Origin: Alphaproteobacteria bacterium
Lineage (GTDB): Bacteria; Myxococcota_A; UBA796; GCA-2862545
Direction: 5' to 3'
Assembly (NCBI GenBank): GCA_020632925.1
Contig: JACKER010000011.1
Span: forward strand, 124,001-188,000
Length of the DNA stretch: 64,000 nt
Position numbers and translations under genes: made by a program. The notes under the pieces were generated by a model. The model was not told where the DNA came from, did no database searches, and saw only the letters and a program-made list of their open reading frames with translations. Below are positions 44,984 through 52,294 of the stretch, piece by piece. How positions within the stretch are numbered: position 1 is the first letter of the stretch; the number at the start of each line of letters is the position of its first letter.

Positions 44984-46129
44984 ATGGCGGGCAACGATCC
45001 GAACAACCCCCAGGGCATGCCCGGGATGATGCCGGGGATGATGCCTGGCCAGATGCCGGGGATGATGCCTGGCCAGATGCCGGGGATGATGCCCGGCCAG
45101 ATGATGCCTGGCCAGATGCCGGGGATGATGCCGGGCTACGGCGGAAACCCCATGATGCAGATGATGCAGATGATGCAGATGATGATGGGCGGTGCGCCGG
45201 CGATGCCGATGATGGACCCGTCCGCGATGCCCTTCGCGATGGGCAACGTCGGGCAGGACGCCGACTCCGGGCTCGACGCCGACATCATCCGCCCCGCGAC
45301 GCTGACCGAGCTCATCCGCGAGCAGAAGCCGATGCCGACGGGTTCGGTGCTCGACTACCTCTGCCTCTCGTCCGACGCCCAGCACGCGCTCGGCGGCCTG
45401 CCCATGGGCTGCACGATCACGTTCGTCGGGCCCCCGGGCAAGGGGAAGACCCGCACCTCGCTCGCGACGCTCCTGCGCGTGGCGGCGACGGGCACCAAGG
45501 TGGCCTTCGTGGTCGCCGAGGAGGGCTTCCACAACGCCGAGGGCAGCGGCCGCGACGACCTGTGCTCCCGCATGGTGAAGATCGGGATGCAGGTGTGCGG
45601 CATGGACGAGGCGACGCTGCGCGAGAAGGCGCTGGCCAACGTCTACGTCCTCGAGTCGCAGTACCACAAGGGCCAGACCTGGGACGACTTCATCGCAAAG
45701 TACCGCTACCTCGTCGAGAAGGAGCAGATCGGCTTCGTGGTCATCGACTCGCTGAACATGCTCGACCCGACGAAGAACCGCACCGCCGACAACCTCTCCG
45801 CCCTCAAGACGTACAACCACGAGAAGGGTGTCACCTGCGTCTGCATCGGCCAGATCCGCGACACCGGCCTGCCGGTCGGCGGCGAGGCGCTGATGCACAC
45901 GGCCGACGCCGTGTTCCTCATCGAGGAGATGGGCCTCGGGAGCAAGGAGATGGCCGAGCAGTGGGGCGGCAAGTACCGCGACAAGATCGACGTGATCCGC
46001 GCCGTGAAGTCCGTGACCACGCCGACCTTCCCGCACATGGTCCGCGTCGCCCAGGAGGCCGGGACCGGCGTGCTCGTGGCGCACGAGGCCCAGCCCGCGG
46101 AGTACGCGCTGCCGAGCCTGGCGGGCTGA
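44984..46129 (+). CDS. RecA/KaiC/RadA-like ATPase with Met-Pro-Gly-Gln repeat N-terminus
   Basis: A 381-residue protein. The ATG at 44984 has AGGAGG 6 bases upstream. Residues 10-80 are an unusual low-complexity tail of MPGMMPGQ repeats followed by MMQMMQM. Residues 115-365 are a RecA-fold ATPase: VGPPGKGKTRTSLA (P-loop about residue 149), AFVVAEEGFH, IGFVVIDSLNMLDP (Walker B about 252), and a TCVCIGQIRDTG sensor-like strand. No zinc finger (RadA) or second KaiC domain is present. It is one base from the start of an ATP-dependent DNA ligase, pointing to a repair function that is not established. Confidence 0.82.
   Translation: MAGNDPNNPQGMPGMMPGMMPGQMPGMMPGQMPGMMPGQMMPGQMPGMMPGYGGNPMMQMMQMMQMMMGGAPAMPMMDPSAMPFAMGNVGQDADSGLDADIIRPATLTELIREQKPMPTGSVLDYLCLSSDAQHALGGLPMGCTITFVGPPGKGKTRTSLATLLRVAATGTKVAFVVAEEGFHNAEGSGRDDLCSRMVKIGMQVCGMDEATLREKALANVYVLESQYHKGQTWDDFIAKYRYLVEKEQIGFVVIDSLNMLDPTKNRTADNLSALKTYNHEKGVTCVCIGQIRDTGLPVGGEALMHTADAVFLIEEMGLGSKEMAEQWGGKYRDKIDVIRAVKSVTTPTFPHMVRVAQEAGTGVLVAHEAQPAEYALPSLAG
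45014..45138 (+). repeat. 24-bp coding minisatellite (MPGMMPGQ)
   Basis: Near-identical 24-bp units ATGCCGGGGATGATGCCTGG plus CCAG recur in frame from about 45014 to 45138, encoding MPGMMPGQ. One unit is shortened. High nucleotide identity between copies suggests recent slippage or recombination. Confidence 0.85.
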
Positions 46130-46130
46130 C

Positions 46131-48062
46131 GTGCACTTCGTCGGCCAGCCCGAGCTGCGCGGCTGGATCGCCAACGGCGACGATCTGGCGCCGATCACGC
46201 GCGGCATCGGCCGCAACCTCGTCGACGCCAACTGGCTCGAGGACGAGGTCGGCCTGCCGTTCCACCTCGCGTTCACCATCCGCTCGCTCGCGACCGAGGA
46301 CGTGCAGGTCGCGCCGCACACGCTGGACTCCATCCCGTTCTTCAGCCTGTGCAAGGGGCTGTTCCTGCCGCTGTCGGGCATGGCGCCGGAGAAGGTGGCC
46401 AGCCTGTTCGGATTCCAGGCCCCGGCCGCCCCGGACACCGCCGGGCGCGAGGCGCTGCTCCAGCAGTTCCTGACGAAGGACGTGGGCCTGTCGCTGGTGC
46501 AGAAGCTCTCCTGCATCCTCGGCGACCCGTTCCGCGGCGGCCCCGCCACGATGAAGCGGGACTCGCTCATCCGCCTGCTGCTCTCGCTCGAGCTCAAGAC
46601 CCAGCGGCAGCTCCTCGACCGTCTCACGATCGTGGGCGACGTGGCCGTGCTGTTCGCCGAGTCGCGACCCGCCCTGCACGCCGATCCCCCGCTCACCGCC
46701 GCCGAGGTGCTGGAGACGCTGCGCTGCATGGCGAAGCGCGGGGTGTCGCGCTCGACGCGCTTCGACATCCTCCGCTCGCTGGTCCAGCGCTGCGGCAAGC
46801 TCGAGGCCTACTTCCTCGCGCGCCTCGTCCTCAAGAAGGCGGGCTTCGGCTTCGACTACGAGGGGCCGCTGCTCGCCCGGGCGCTGGGTGAGCGCTTCGG
46901 CGCCCCGCCAGACCTCGTGGCGCACGCCACCGCGCTGACGGACGCCTTCCACGTGGCCGACGTGCTGGCGAAGGACGGGCCCAAGGGCCTGCTCGCGATC
47001 CAGCTGCAGCCGCTGGTGGCGGTGCGTCCCGCGCTCGCGTCCGGCACGACCGAGGAGATCAAGCAGTTCCCGGTGTGGGTGGAGCGCAAGTACGACGGCG
47101 TCCGCTTCATGCTGCACAAGTCGACCGACGCGCACGGATCGACGCTGTGCGGGGCGTACACGCGGAACCGCCGCGACTGGCTCGAGCTCGTCCCGGGCCT
47201 GGACGCGTCCATCCGCGCGCTGCCCGCTCGCAACTGCATCATCGACGGCGAGCTCTACGGCACCACCCTCGATCCGGAGGGGGGTGCGCGGCCGGCCAGC
47301 GTGTACGAGCTCTACGCCCTGCTCCAGGGGGAGCGGCGGGCGATGAACGTGCGCTTCGCGGCGTTCGATCTGGTCTACCTCAACGGCAAGGATCTCACGT
47401 CGCTGCCGCTGTCCGAGCGCCGCAAGTGGCTCCAGCAGCTCCTCGGCCCGATGGCGAACGCGCCGTTGCCGGTGCCGCTGGTGCTCGCGGAGGGCCAGCT
47501 CGCCCAGACCAAGGACGACGTGAGCCGGCTGTACCAGCACTTCCGCAGCCAGGGCTACGAGGGCATCATCACGAAGCGCCTGGACACGCCGTACCTGCTG
47601 GCCCAGCGCGACCCCACCTGGCTCAAGCGCAAGCCCGAGATCACGCTCGATCTCGTACTGCTGGGGGCGGTCTTCGCCGTCACCGAGAAGAAGAAGGCGG
47701 GCATGTTCGGCAGCTACGTCATCGGCGCGCGCACCGCGGACGGCGGCTTCGCGGACGTGGGCGACGTGGCCGGGGTGGACGTGCAGCGCGACGCGCAGAT
47801 CCAGTCGGAGATCCTGCGCGAAGGGCTGATCACGGGCCAGCGCATCGAGCGGAAGAGCTCCTCGGGCGTGCGGCCGGGCATGGACCTGCGGCCGCACATC
47901 GTCGGGACCGTCCGCTTCGAGGGCATCGTGAAGGACAACGTGACCGGCGAGCTCAAGCTGCGGGACCCGAAGCTCGTGCACCTGCGGTCGGACAAGACCG
48001 CGCGCGACGCCGACACGGTCAAGGCCATCGAGGAGCTGTGGATCCGTCAGCGGATGGGGTAG
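46131..48062 (+). CDS. ATP-dependent DNA ligase, archaeal/eukaryal type
   Basis: A 643-residue ligase. The adenylation motif VERKYDGVRF places the nucleotide-accepting Lys near residue 320; IIDGELYG, FAAFDLVYLNG, EGIITKR and LKRKPEI are the following nucleotidyltransferase motifs. An OB-fold segment completes the C-terminus. The 300-residue helical N-terminal region (AEVLETLRCMAKRG, RFDILRSLVQRCGKLEAYFLARLVL) resembles the DNA-binding domain of archaeal and eukaryotic ligase I, absent from short LigD-type bacterial enzymes. The GTG start is one base after the ATPase stop, so the two are co-translated. It probably acts in nick sealing during repair alongside PolX. No Ku gene is seen, so end joining is not implied. 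Confidence 0.92.
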   Translation: MHFVGQPELRGWIANGDDLAPITRGIGRNLVDANWLEDEVGLPFHLAFTIRSLATEDVQVAPHTLDSIPFFSLCKGLFLPLSGMAPEKVASLFGFQAPAAPDTAGREALLQQFLTKDVGLSLVQKLSCILGDPFRGGPATMKRDSLIRLLLSLELKTQRQLLDRLTIVGDVAVLFAESRPALHADPPLTAAEVLETLRCMAKRGVSRSTRFDILRSLVQRCGKLEAYFLARLVLKKAGFGFDYEGPLLARALGERFGAPPDLVAHATALTDAFHVADVLAKDGPKGLLAIQLQPLVAVRPALASGTTEEIKQFPVWVERKYDGVRFMLHKSTDAHGSTLCGAYTRNRRDWLELVPGLDASIRALPARNCIIDGELYGTTLDPEGGARPASVYELYALLQGERRAMNVRFAAFDLVYLNGKDLTSLPLSERRKWLQQLLGPMANAPLPVPLVLAEGQLAQTKDDVSRLYQHFRSQGYEGIITKRLDTPYLLAQRDPTWLKRKPEITLDLVLLGAVFAVTEKKKAGMFGSYVIGARTADGGFADVGDVAGVDVQRDAQIQSEILREGLITGQRIERKSSSGVRPGMDLRPHIVGTVRFEGIVKDNVTGELKLRDPKLVHLRSDKTARDADTVKAIEELWIRQRMG

Positions 48063-48082
48063 CGCGCACCTACTACCGGTCG

Positions 48083-48553
48083 ATGATCGGGGAGTGGGCG
48101 GGGAGGTACACCTACGAGCTGACGGCTCCCGAGAACCTGGGCGACGTGCCGTCCGTGCTCGACCGGCTCTCCGTGCGGATGCTGCCCTGGCTGCCGCTGC
48201 GCCTGGCGACCACGGTCACCGCGACCCGGGACCCCGACGTGTTCGTCCACACGACCGCGCTGTGGTGCCTGTTCTGGCCGATGATGTGGAGCGAGGAGCG
48301 CATCGTCGTCGGCCCGAGCGGCAAGGCCGCGGAGCTCGAGGGGGAGCAGCGCCGCTGGCCGCTGATCTGGCAGCGGACGCCGATCGACGGCGGGGTGGTG
48401 ATCGGCGAGGACGCTGCCTCCGCGGTGTACCGGATGAGGCTGCTCGGCGCCGAGCTCGTGATGCGGACGAAGGTGGTGGGCGAGGGGAGGCTGCAGATCA
48501 CGCAGGAGACGTCGTATTCCCTGGCGCGCGTGACCCTCGAGCGGTTCGTGTGA
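48083..48553 (+). CDS. Small protein of unknown function
   Basis: A 156-residue protein without recognised motifs. Its sequence is beta-rich with Trp and Arg (GEWAGRYTYEL, LWCLFWPMMWSEERIVV, QRRWPLIWQRTP, VYRMRLLGAELVMRTKV), suggesting a lipocalin- or START-like pocket. There is no clear signal peptide. The ATG at 48083 starts 20 bp after the ligase stop, and its stop overlaps the next GTG (GTGA). Co-transcription with the ligase operon is likely. Confidence 0.55.
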   Translation: MIGEWAGRYTYELTAPENLGDVPSVLDRLSVRMLPWLPLRLATTVTATRDPDVFVHTTALWCLFWPMMWSEERIVVGPSGKAAELEGEQRRWPLIWQRTPIDGGVVIGEDAASAVYRMRLLGAELVMRTKVVGEGRLQITQETSYSLARVTLERFV

Positions 48554-49341
48554 TCGCCTGGCTGCTGGCGTGTCGCTGTGGATCGGCCCCGGTGGCGGTG
48601 GTGCGGGAGGAGGGGACCCGGGTGGTGATCGAGCCCGAGCGCACGACCCTGCAGGCGCCCAGGATCGAGCTGGTGCGCGGGTCGGACCGGGTGCTGCTGG
48701 TGGGCACGGTCCACGTCGCGGACGCCGCCTACTACGAGCAGGTGAACGAGCGGGTCGCGGCGTGCGCGGACGTCCTGGTGGAGGGCATCGCGCCCGACGA
48801 CGAGGTGGCACCGGTGGACGACACGCTCGGGCCGGCGCTGGCCTCGCGGGGGCTCGCGTTGCAGGGCGACGCGCTGCGTCCGGCGCCGACCTGGCGGGCG
48901 GTGGACCCGACGGCGCGAGAGCTGCGCGATCGGCTGGTGGCGGCGGGCGCGGACGCCGGAGACGTGGGCGTGCTGCTCGAGGATCGCGGGCAGGTCTCGC
49001 TCGGCGAGCTGTTGGCGGGGTTGCCGGCGACGCCGCGCGGGGACGCGCTCGCCCGGTTCACGGTGCTCCGCGGGATGGCGCTGCCCGACCCCGTCCACGG
49101 GCCGGACGCGAACCTGTACTGGGACGTCGTCATCGGGGAGCGCGACGAGCGCGCGGTGGAGGCGCTCGGAGAGGGGTCCTCCTGCGTGATCTACGGCGCG
49201 GACCACGTCGCCGACCTGGTCGCCCGGCTGGAGCGTCGCGGGTGGACCGCTGGCGAGCCGAGCTGGTGGGCGGCGATCACCGTGGAGCACGCGGCGCTGG
49301 GACTCGGGCCGACGCAGGTGCGTCAACGTCTCCAGCCGTGA
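48550..49341 (+). CDS. TraB/GumN-family lipoprotein
   Basis: A 263-residue protein. The GTG start (GTGA overlap) is the only in-frame start and opens a minimal lipoprotein signal (IAWLLACRC, Cys at residue 8). The TraB/PrgY/GumN signature is visible: VLLVGTVHVADAAYYEQV, DVLVEGIAP and a C-terminal IYGADHVADLVARLERRGW. Some family members are proposed metallopeptidases or pheromone inhibitors; function here is unknown. The central helical region is shorter than in GumN. Confidence 0.8.
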   Translation: MIAWLLACRCGSAPVAVVREEGTRVVIEPERTTLQAPRIELVRGSDRVLLVGTVHVADAAYYEQVNERVAACADVLVEGIAPDDEVAPVDDTLGPALASRGLALQGDALRPAPTWRAVDPTARELRDRLVAAGADAGDVGVLLEDRGQVSLGELLAGLPATPRGDALARFTVLRGMALPDPVHGPDANLYWDVVIGERDERAVEALGEGSSCVIYGADHVADLVARLERRGWTAGEPSWWAAITVEHAALGLGPTQVRQRLQP

Positions 49342-49387
49342 AAGGAGCTGCAAGCGCTTCTGGAGGAGGCTGTGCGGGGAGGTGGCG

Positions 49388-49972
49388 ATGCGTTGGCTGG
49401 GAGCCTGTGTGCTGGTGGGGTGCGGGGGTGCGGGGAGCGCCGACACGACCCCGACGGACGAGGCCGACGCCGACACGGACAGCGACACCGACGCCGACGC
49501 GGACAGCGACGCCGACAGCGACGCCGACACGGACGCGGGCCAACTGTTCTTCGAGGCCTCCGGAACGTTCGACGGCGAGGCGGTCACGCTGTCGTGCGAC
49601 GAGCAGAGCGAGCCGTGGGAGTTCTACGCCAGCCAGGCGACGGACGGCTCGGGCACCTACGCGCTGGGCGGCGCCTGCCTCGACGGGGATCCGGTGCTCG
49701 TGTTCAACCTCGCGGTCGTCGCGGACGGACCCGCGTCGGTGTCGGCGTGTACGCCGGGACAATGGGGCATCCAGGTCTACGCTTTCGGCACCGCGGATGG
49801 ATGGAACTGCGCGCTGAACGGCGTCGACCGATTCGCGATCGACGTGGACGAGATGGTCGTCGAGCCGGACGGGTCGGTGCTGTGGGGTGGGACCTTCGAC
49901 GCCGCGGGCACGGGGACCGTCGAGGTCGACCTCACGGGTGCCTTCCGTTGGCGGAGCCCACCACCACCCTGA
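49388..49972 (+). CDS. Lipoprotein with Asp-rich linker
   Basis: A 194-residue probable lipoprotein. ATG at 49388 has GGGAGG 6 bases upstream; the leader RWLGACVLVGCGG supplies the lipobox. Residues about 24-50 are an acidic repeat of DADTDSD type, encoded by a GAC-NNC hexamer microsatellite. Such linkers are common in myxobacterial lipoproteins. The mature domain (about 140 residues) is beta-rich with paired Cys (TLSCDEQ, GGACLDG, SACTPG, WNCALNG). No specific function was recognised. It converges with the vapC gene. Confidence 0.7.
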   Translation: MRWLGACVLVGCGGAGSADTTPTDEADADTDSDTDADADSDADSDADTDAGQLFFEASGTFDGEAVTLSCDEQSEPWEFYASQATDGSGTYALGGACLDGDPVLVFNLAVVADGPASVSACTPGQWGIQVYAFGTADGWNCALNGVDRFAIDVDEMVVEPDGSVLWGGTFDAAGTGTVEVDLTGAFRWRSPPPP

Positions 49973-49982
49973 TGCGGCGCGC

Positions 49983-50402
49983 TCACGCGAAGGGATTGTG
50001 GACGGTCACGCCGGCGTACGTGGTCCCGTCGCCGAGATCCTCGCTGAACACCCGATCGCAGGCCTCTCGACGGGCGGCGGCGACGATGAGCGCGTCCCAG
50101 AACGACAGGGGCAACTCGCGATGCAGCGAGATGGCCTCGAGCACGAGGTCGGCGTCCGTGCGCGCGACGGGCCAGGTGGCGAACCTCCGCACCTGGGCTT
50201 CGGCCTCCGCGACAGGCAGGGGACGGCCGAGCTTTCGAGTGACCACCACGAAGAACTCCTGGAGGACCTGCGTGCTCACCACCGCCCGCCGCTCCCGGGC
50301 CAGCTCGGAGACGAGCTCGCGGGCCTGGCGTTGCTTGTCGGGCGCGTCCGAGTCGTGGAGGTAGACGAGCACGTTCGTGTCGAGGAAGACCCTACCGCTC
50401 AT
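49983..50402 (-). CDS. vapC: PIN-domain ribonuclease toxin (VapC-like)
   Basis: A 139-residue PIN domain. The acidic metal-binding residues are present: RVFLDTNVLVY (Asp near residue 8), STQVLQEFF (Glu), SFWDALIVAAA (Asp) and FSEDLGDG (Asp). By family it is an endoribonuclease neutralised by its partner antitoxin. The start overlaps the upstream antitoxin gene by 11 bp, the usual VapBC coupling. RNA target unknown. Confidence 0.88.
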   Translation of the reverse strand: MSGRVFLDTNVLVYLHDSDAPDKQRQARELVSELARERRAVVSTQVLQEFFVVVTRKLGRPLPVAEAEAQVRRFATWPVARTDADLVLEAISLHRELPLSFWDALIVAAARREACDRVFSEDLGDGTTYAGVTVHNPFA

Positions 50403-50619
50403 GCAGGTCGTCCCGGGTCCACCGGCGCCCCCCGCGGCCAGAGGTGGACCGCAGCGAGGCGTCGAGGATCTCGTCGGTCACGCGCTGGGCGTCGGGGTCG
50501 GCCGCCCACGCCGCCAGGTAGTCCCGGAGCACGGCGTTGACGCTGGTGCCGTGCTCGAGGGCGCGAATCCTCGCTCGGCGCAGGAGATCCTCGTCCACCG
50601 TGATGGTCAGGTTGGCCAT
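50392..50619 (-). CDS. vapB: Ribbon-helix-helix antitoxin (VapB-like)
   Basis: A 75-residue protein. The N-terminus ANLTITVDEDLLRRARIRALEHGTSVNAVLRDYL is a ribbon-helix-helix DNA-binding domain. The C-terminal half is polar and Arg/Asp-rich (GRGGRRWTRDDLHER), as in antitoxin tails that cap a PIN toxin. ATG at 50619 is chosen; a longer frame adds ten residues without support. It probably represses its own operon with the toxin. Confidence 0.82.
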   Translation of the reverse strand: MANLTITVDEDLLRRARIRALEHGTSVNAVLRDYLAAWAADPDAQRVTDEILDASLRSTSGRGGRRWTRDDLHER

Positions 50620-50659
50620 ATCTCGTGCTCCACGGGATCCGTGTAACACGGGTCCAGGT

Positions 50660-52027
50660 CTATTGGCGGACGAAGAGGGCGCCCCCGGGGCCGCCGTCGA
50701 ACACCTTCTCGAAGGCGTTGGAGGCCTCCACGTCGTCGCGCAGCGGGTCCCAGGGGCGGAGCAGGACCCAGCGGACGCCGTGCTCGTCGAGCAGCTCGGA
50801 CCAGCCCTGGCCGCCGGGGCCGAGCACGTTCAGGTACTGCGTCGACAGCTCCAGCGGCTCGTTCGCCGTCAGGCCGTGCAGGTAGGTCTCGCCGATCACG
50901 CCCATCCCCACGAGGTACCCGCCGTCGCTGTACCCGGCGTATCCGCGGGCCGTGGCGAGCTCCGGGTGCTCGGCGAGCCAGGCCGCCGCTGCCTCGGGGA
51001 CCGCACCTCCGTGGACCGTGGGGGTCGGCGCGAGGACGAGCCAGGCCGCCAGCGCAGCGAGGCCGGGCCACCAGCGCACCGCCGGACCCGTGGGGCGTTC
51101 GGTGGGCTCGGGGAGCAGGTTCGGTAGCGACCAGGCGCCCACCAGCGCGAGCCACACGACGTTCCGGTGCGCCGTGAGACCCATCAGCGCCAGCGCCGCG
51201 AGGAGCGCGATCGGACGCCAGGCGGCGCGCAGCGCGGGGACCGGCGTCCGGGCGCGGGCGACGGAGGCCACGAGCGAGATCACCACCGCGGCCCAGATCG
51301 CGAAGGCCTTCAGGCTGGGCTGGAAGTCGTTCGCCACGGTCGGCGCGTCGCTGCGGAGGAAGGTGAGCACGTGCTCCCAGAGGCCCGTCCCCCAGGGGTT
51401 GCAGCACATGCCCACGCACCAGGCGCCGAGCATGCCGACGCCCACGGCACCTCGGGTGGCGGCGAGCACCGCGATCAGCGGCAGGCCCAGCAGCACGCCG
51501 CCGTGGAGGTTGCACCAGACCGCGCTCAGCCCGAGCGCCAGCGCGATCGCTCGCGACCCCGGGACCCACCCCCGCTCGTGCGCCTCGATCAGCGCGAGCA
51601 GCGCCGCCACGCCGACGAAGCTCCACAGGTGCGGCCGCACGGTCATCGAGGTCGCGACGCCGAGGAAGGTGGCGAGGGAGACCACGAGGCCCATCAGGTG
51701 CCCGACGTACGGCTCGATGCGGCGGTAGGCCCCCGCGACGAGGCCGCCCACGACCAGGCTCGCGAACGCGAGGGAGCCCTTGGCGCCGAGCAGCGCGAAC
51801 AGCACCTCGGCACCCCACTCGTGCAGCACCGGCGAGAACCGCTCGGGCTCCGTGAAGATCGTGGGGTCGCCCACGAGCCACGGGCCGTGCGCCGCCATCA
51901 CCGCCCGGCCATAGACCACGTGCAGCAGCCAGTCCGGGTCGAGCCCGAGCAGCCCGCCGCCCCACACCAGCACGAAGCAGACGGGCATCGCGAACAGCAG
52001 GGTCCCGACGTAGGTGCGCAGCTCCAT
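50660..52027 (-). CDS. Polytopic membrane protein, GT-C glycosyltransferase-like
   Basis: A 455-residue protein with roughly ten transmembrane segments in its first 350 residues, then a soluble C-terminal part. Conserved-looking loops include PVLHEWGAEVLFALLG, the MTVRPHLWSF helix (RPH) and WCNLHGGVLLG (NxHGG). I associate this pattern with uncharacterised GT-C-fold membrane proteins using lipid-linked sugars. The C-terminal segment (YAGYSDGGYLVGMG, ELLDEHGVRWVLLRPWDPL) fits the luminal domain of that group. Donor and acceptor are unknown. It lies downstream of sbcC across heptamer island B. Confidence 0.65.
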   Translation of the reverse strand: MELRTYVGTLLFAMPVCFVLVWGGGLLGLDPDWLLHVVYGRAVMAAHGPWLVGDPTIFTEPERFSPVLHEWGAEVLFALLGAKGSLAFASLVVGGLVAGAYRRIEPYVGHLMGLVVSLATFLGVATSMTVRPHLWSFVGVAALLALIEAHERGWVPGSRAIALALGLSAVWCNLHGGVLLGLPLIAVLAATRGAVGVGMLGAWCVGMCCNPWGTGLWEHVLTFLRSDAPTVANDFQPSLKAFAIWAAVVISLVASVARARTPVPALRAAWRPIALLAALALMGLTAHRNVVWLALVGAWSLPNLLPEPTERPTGPAVRWWPGLAALAAWLVLAPTPTVHGGAVPEAAAAWLAEHPELATARGYAGYSDGGYLVGMGVIGETYLHGLTANEPLELSTQYLNVLGPGGQGWSELLDEHGVRWVLLRPWDPLRDDVEASNAFEKVFDGGPGGALFVRQ

Positions 52028-52294
52028 CGACGCATCCTCGCTCAGGAGGAGCGGGTGCAGGCAGCAGCGGGCTGCGGGCTACAGGCTACAGGCTACAGGC
52101 TACAGGCTACAGGCTACAGGCCACAGGGCCTTGGCGGGCGACGGGTCGTCCGGACCATGCCACGAAGAAGATTCCCCACCCGGTGATGTCGCCGGCCGTC
52201 TGGCATCCACCGTCCGCGCCCGTGCCCGACGCGGCTCCATGGCTCTGACGATGGGCCCGCCCGCCCTGTAGCCTGTAGTCCGTAGCCTGTTCGA
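52028..52294. repeat. Non-coding heptamer island B
   Basis: A 267-bp gap. The left array (52070-52125) is eight heptamers, six of them perfect GGCTACA (52077-52118). The right array (52267-52287) holds TGTAGCC, TGTAGTC and CGTAGCC, the reverse complement of the left motif, and ends at the sbcC stop. The core of about 140 bp between them has no ORF of note and no obvious similarity to the core of island A. Confidence 0.85.

Noticed and set aside
42882..48062. PolX plus ligase considered as a bacterial end-joining (Ku/LigD) locus
   Set aside because: No Ku gene and no LigD primase or phosphoesterase domain; the ligase has a ligase I-like N-terminal domain instead.
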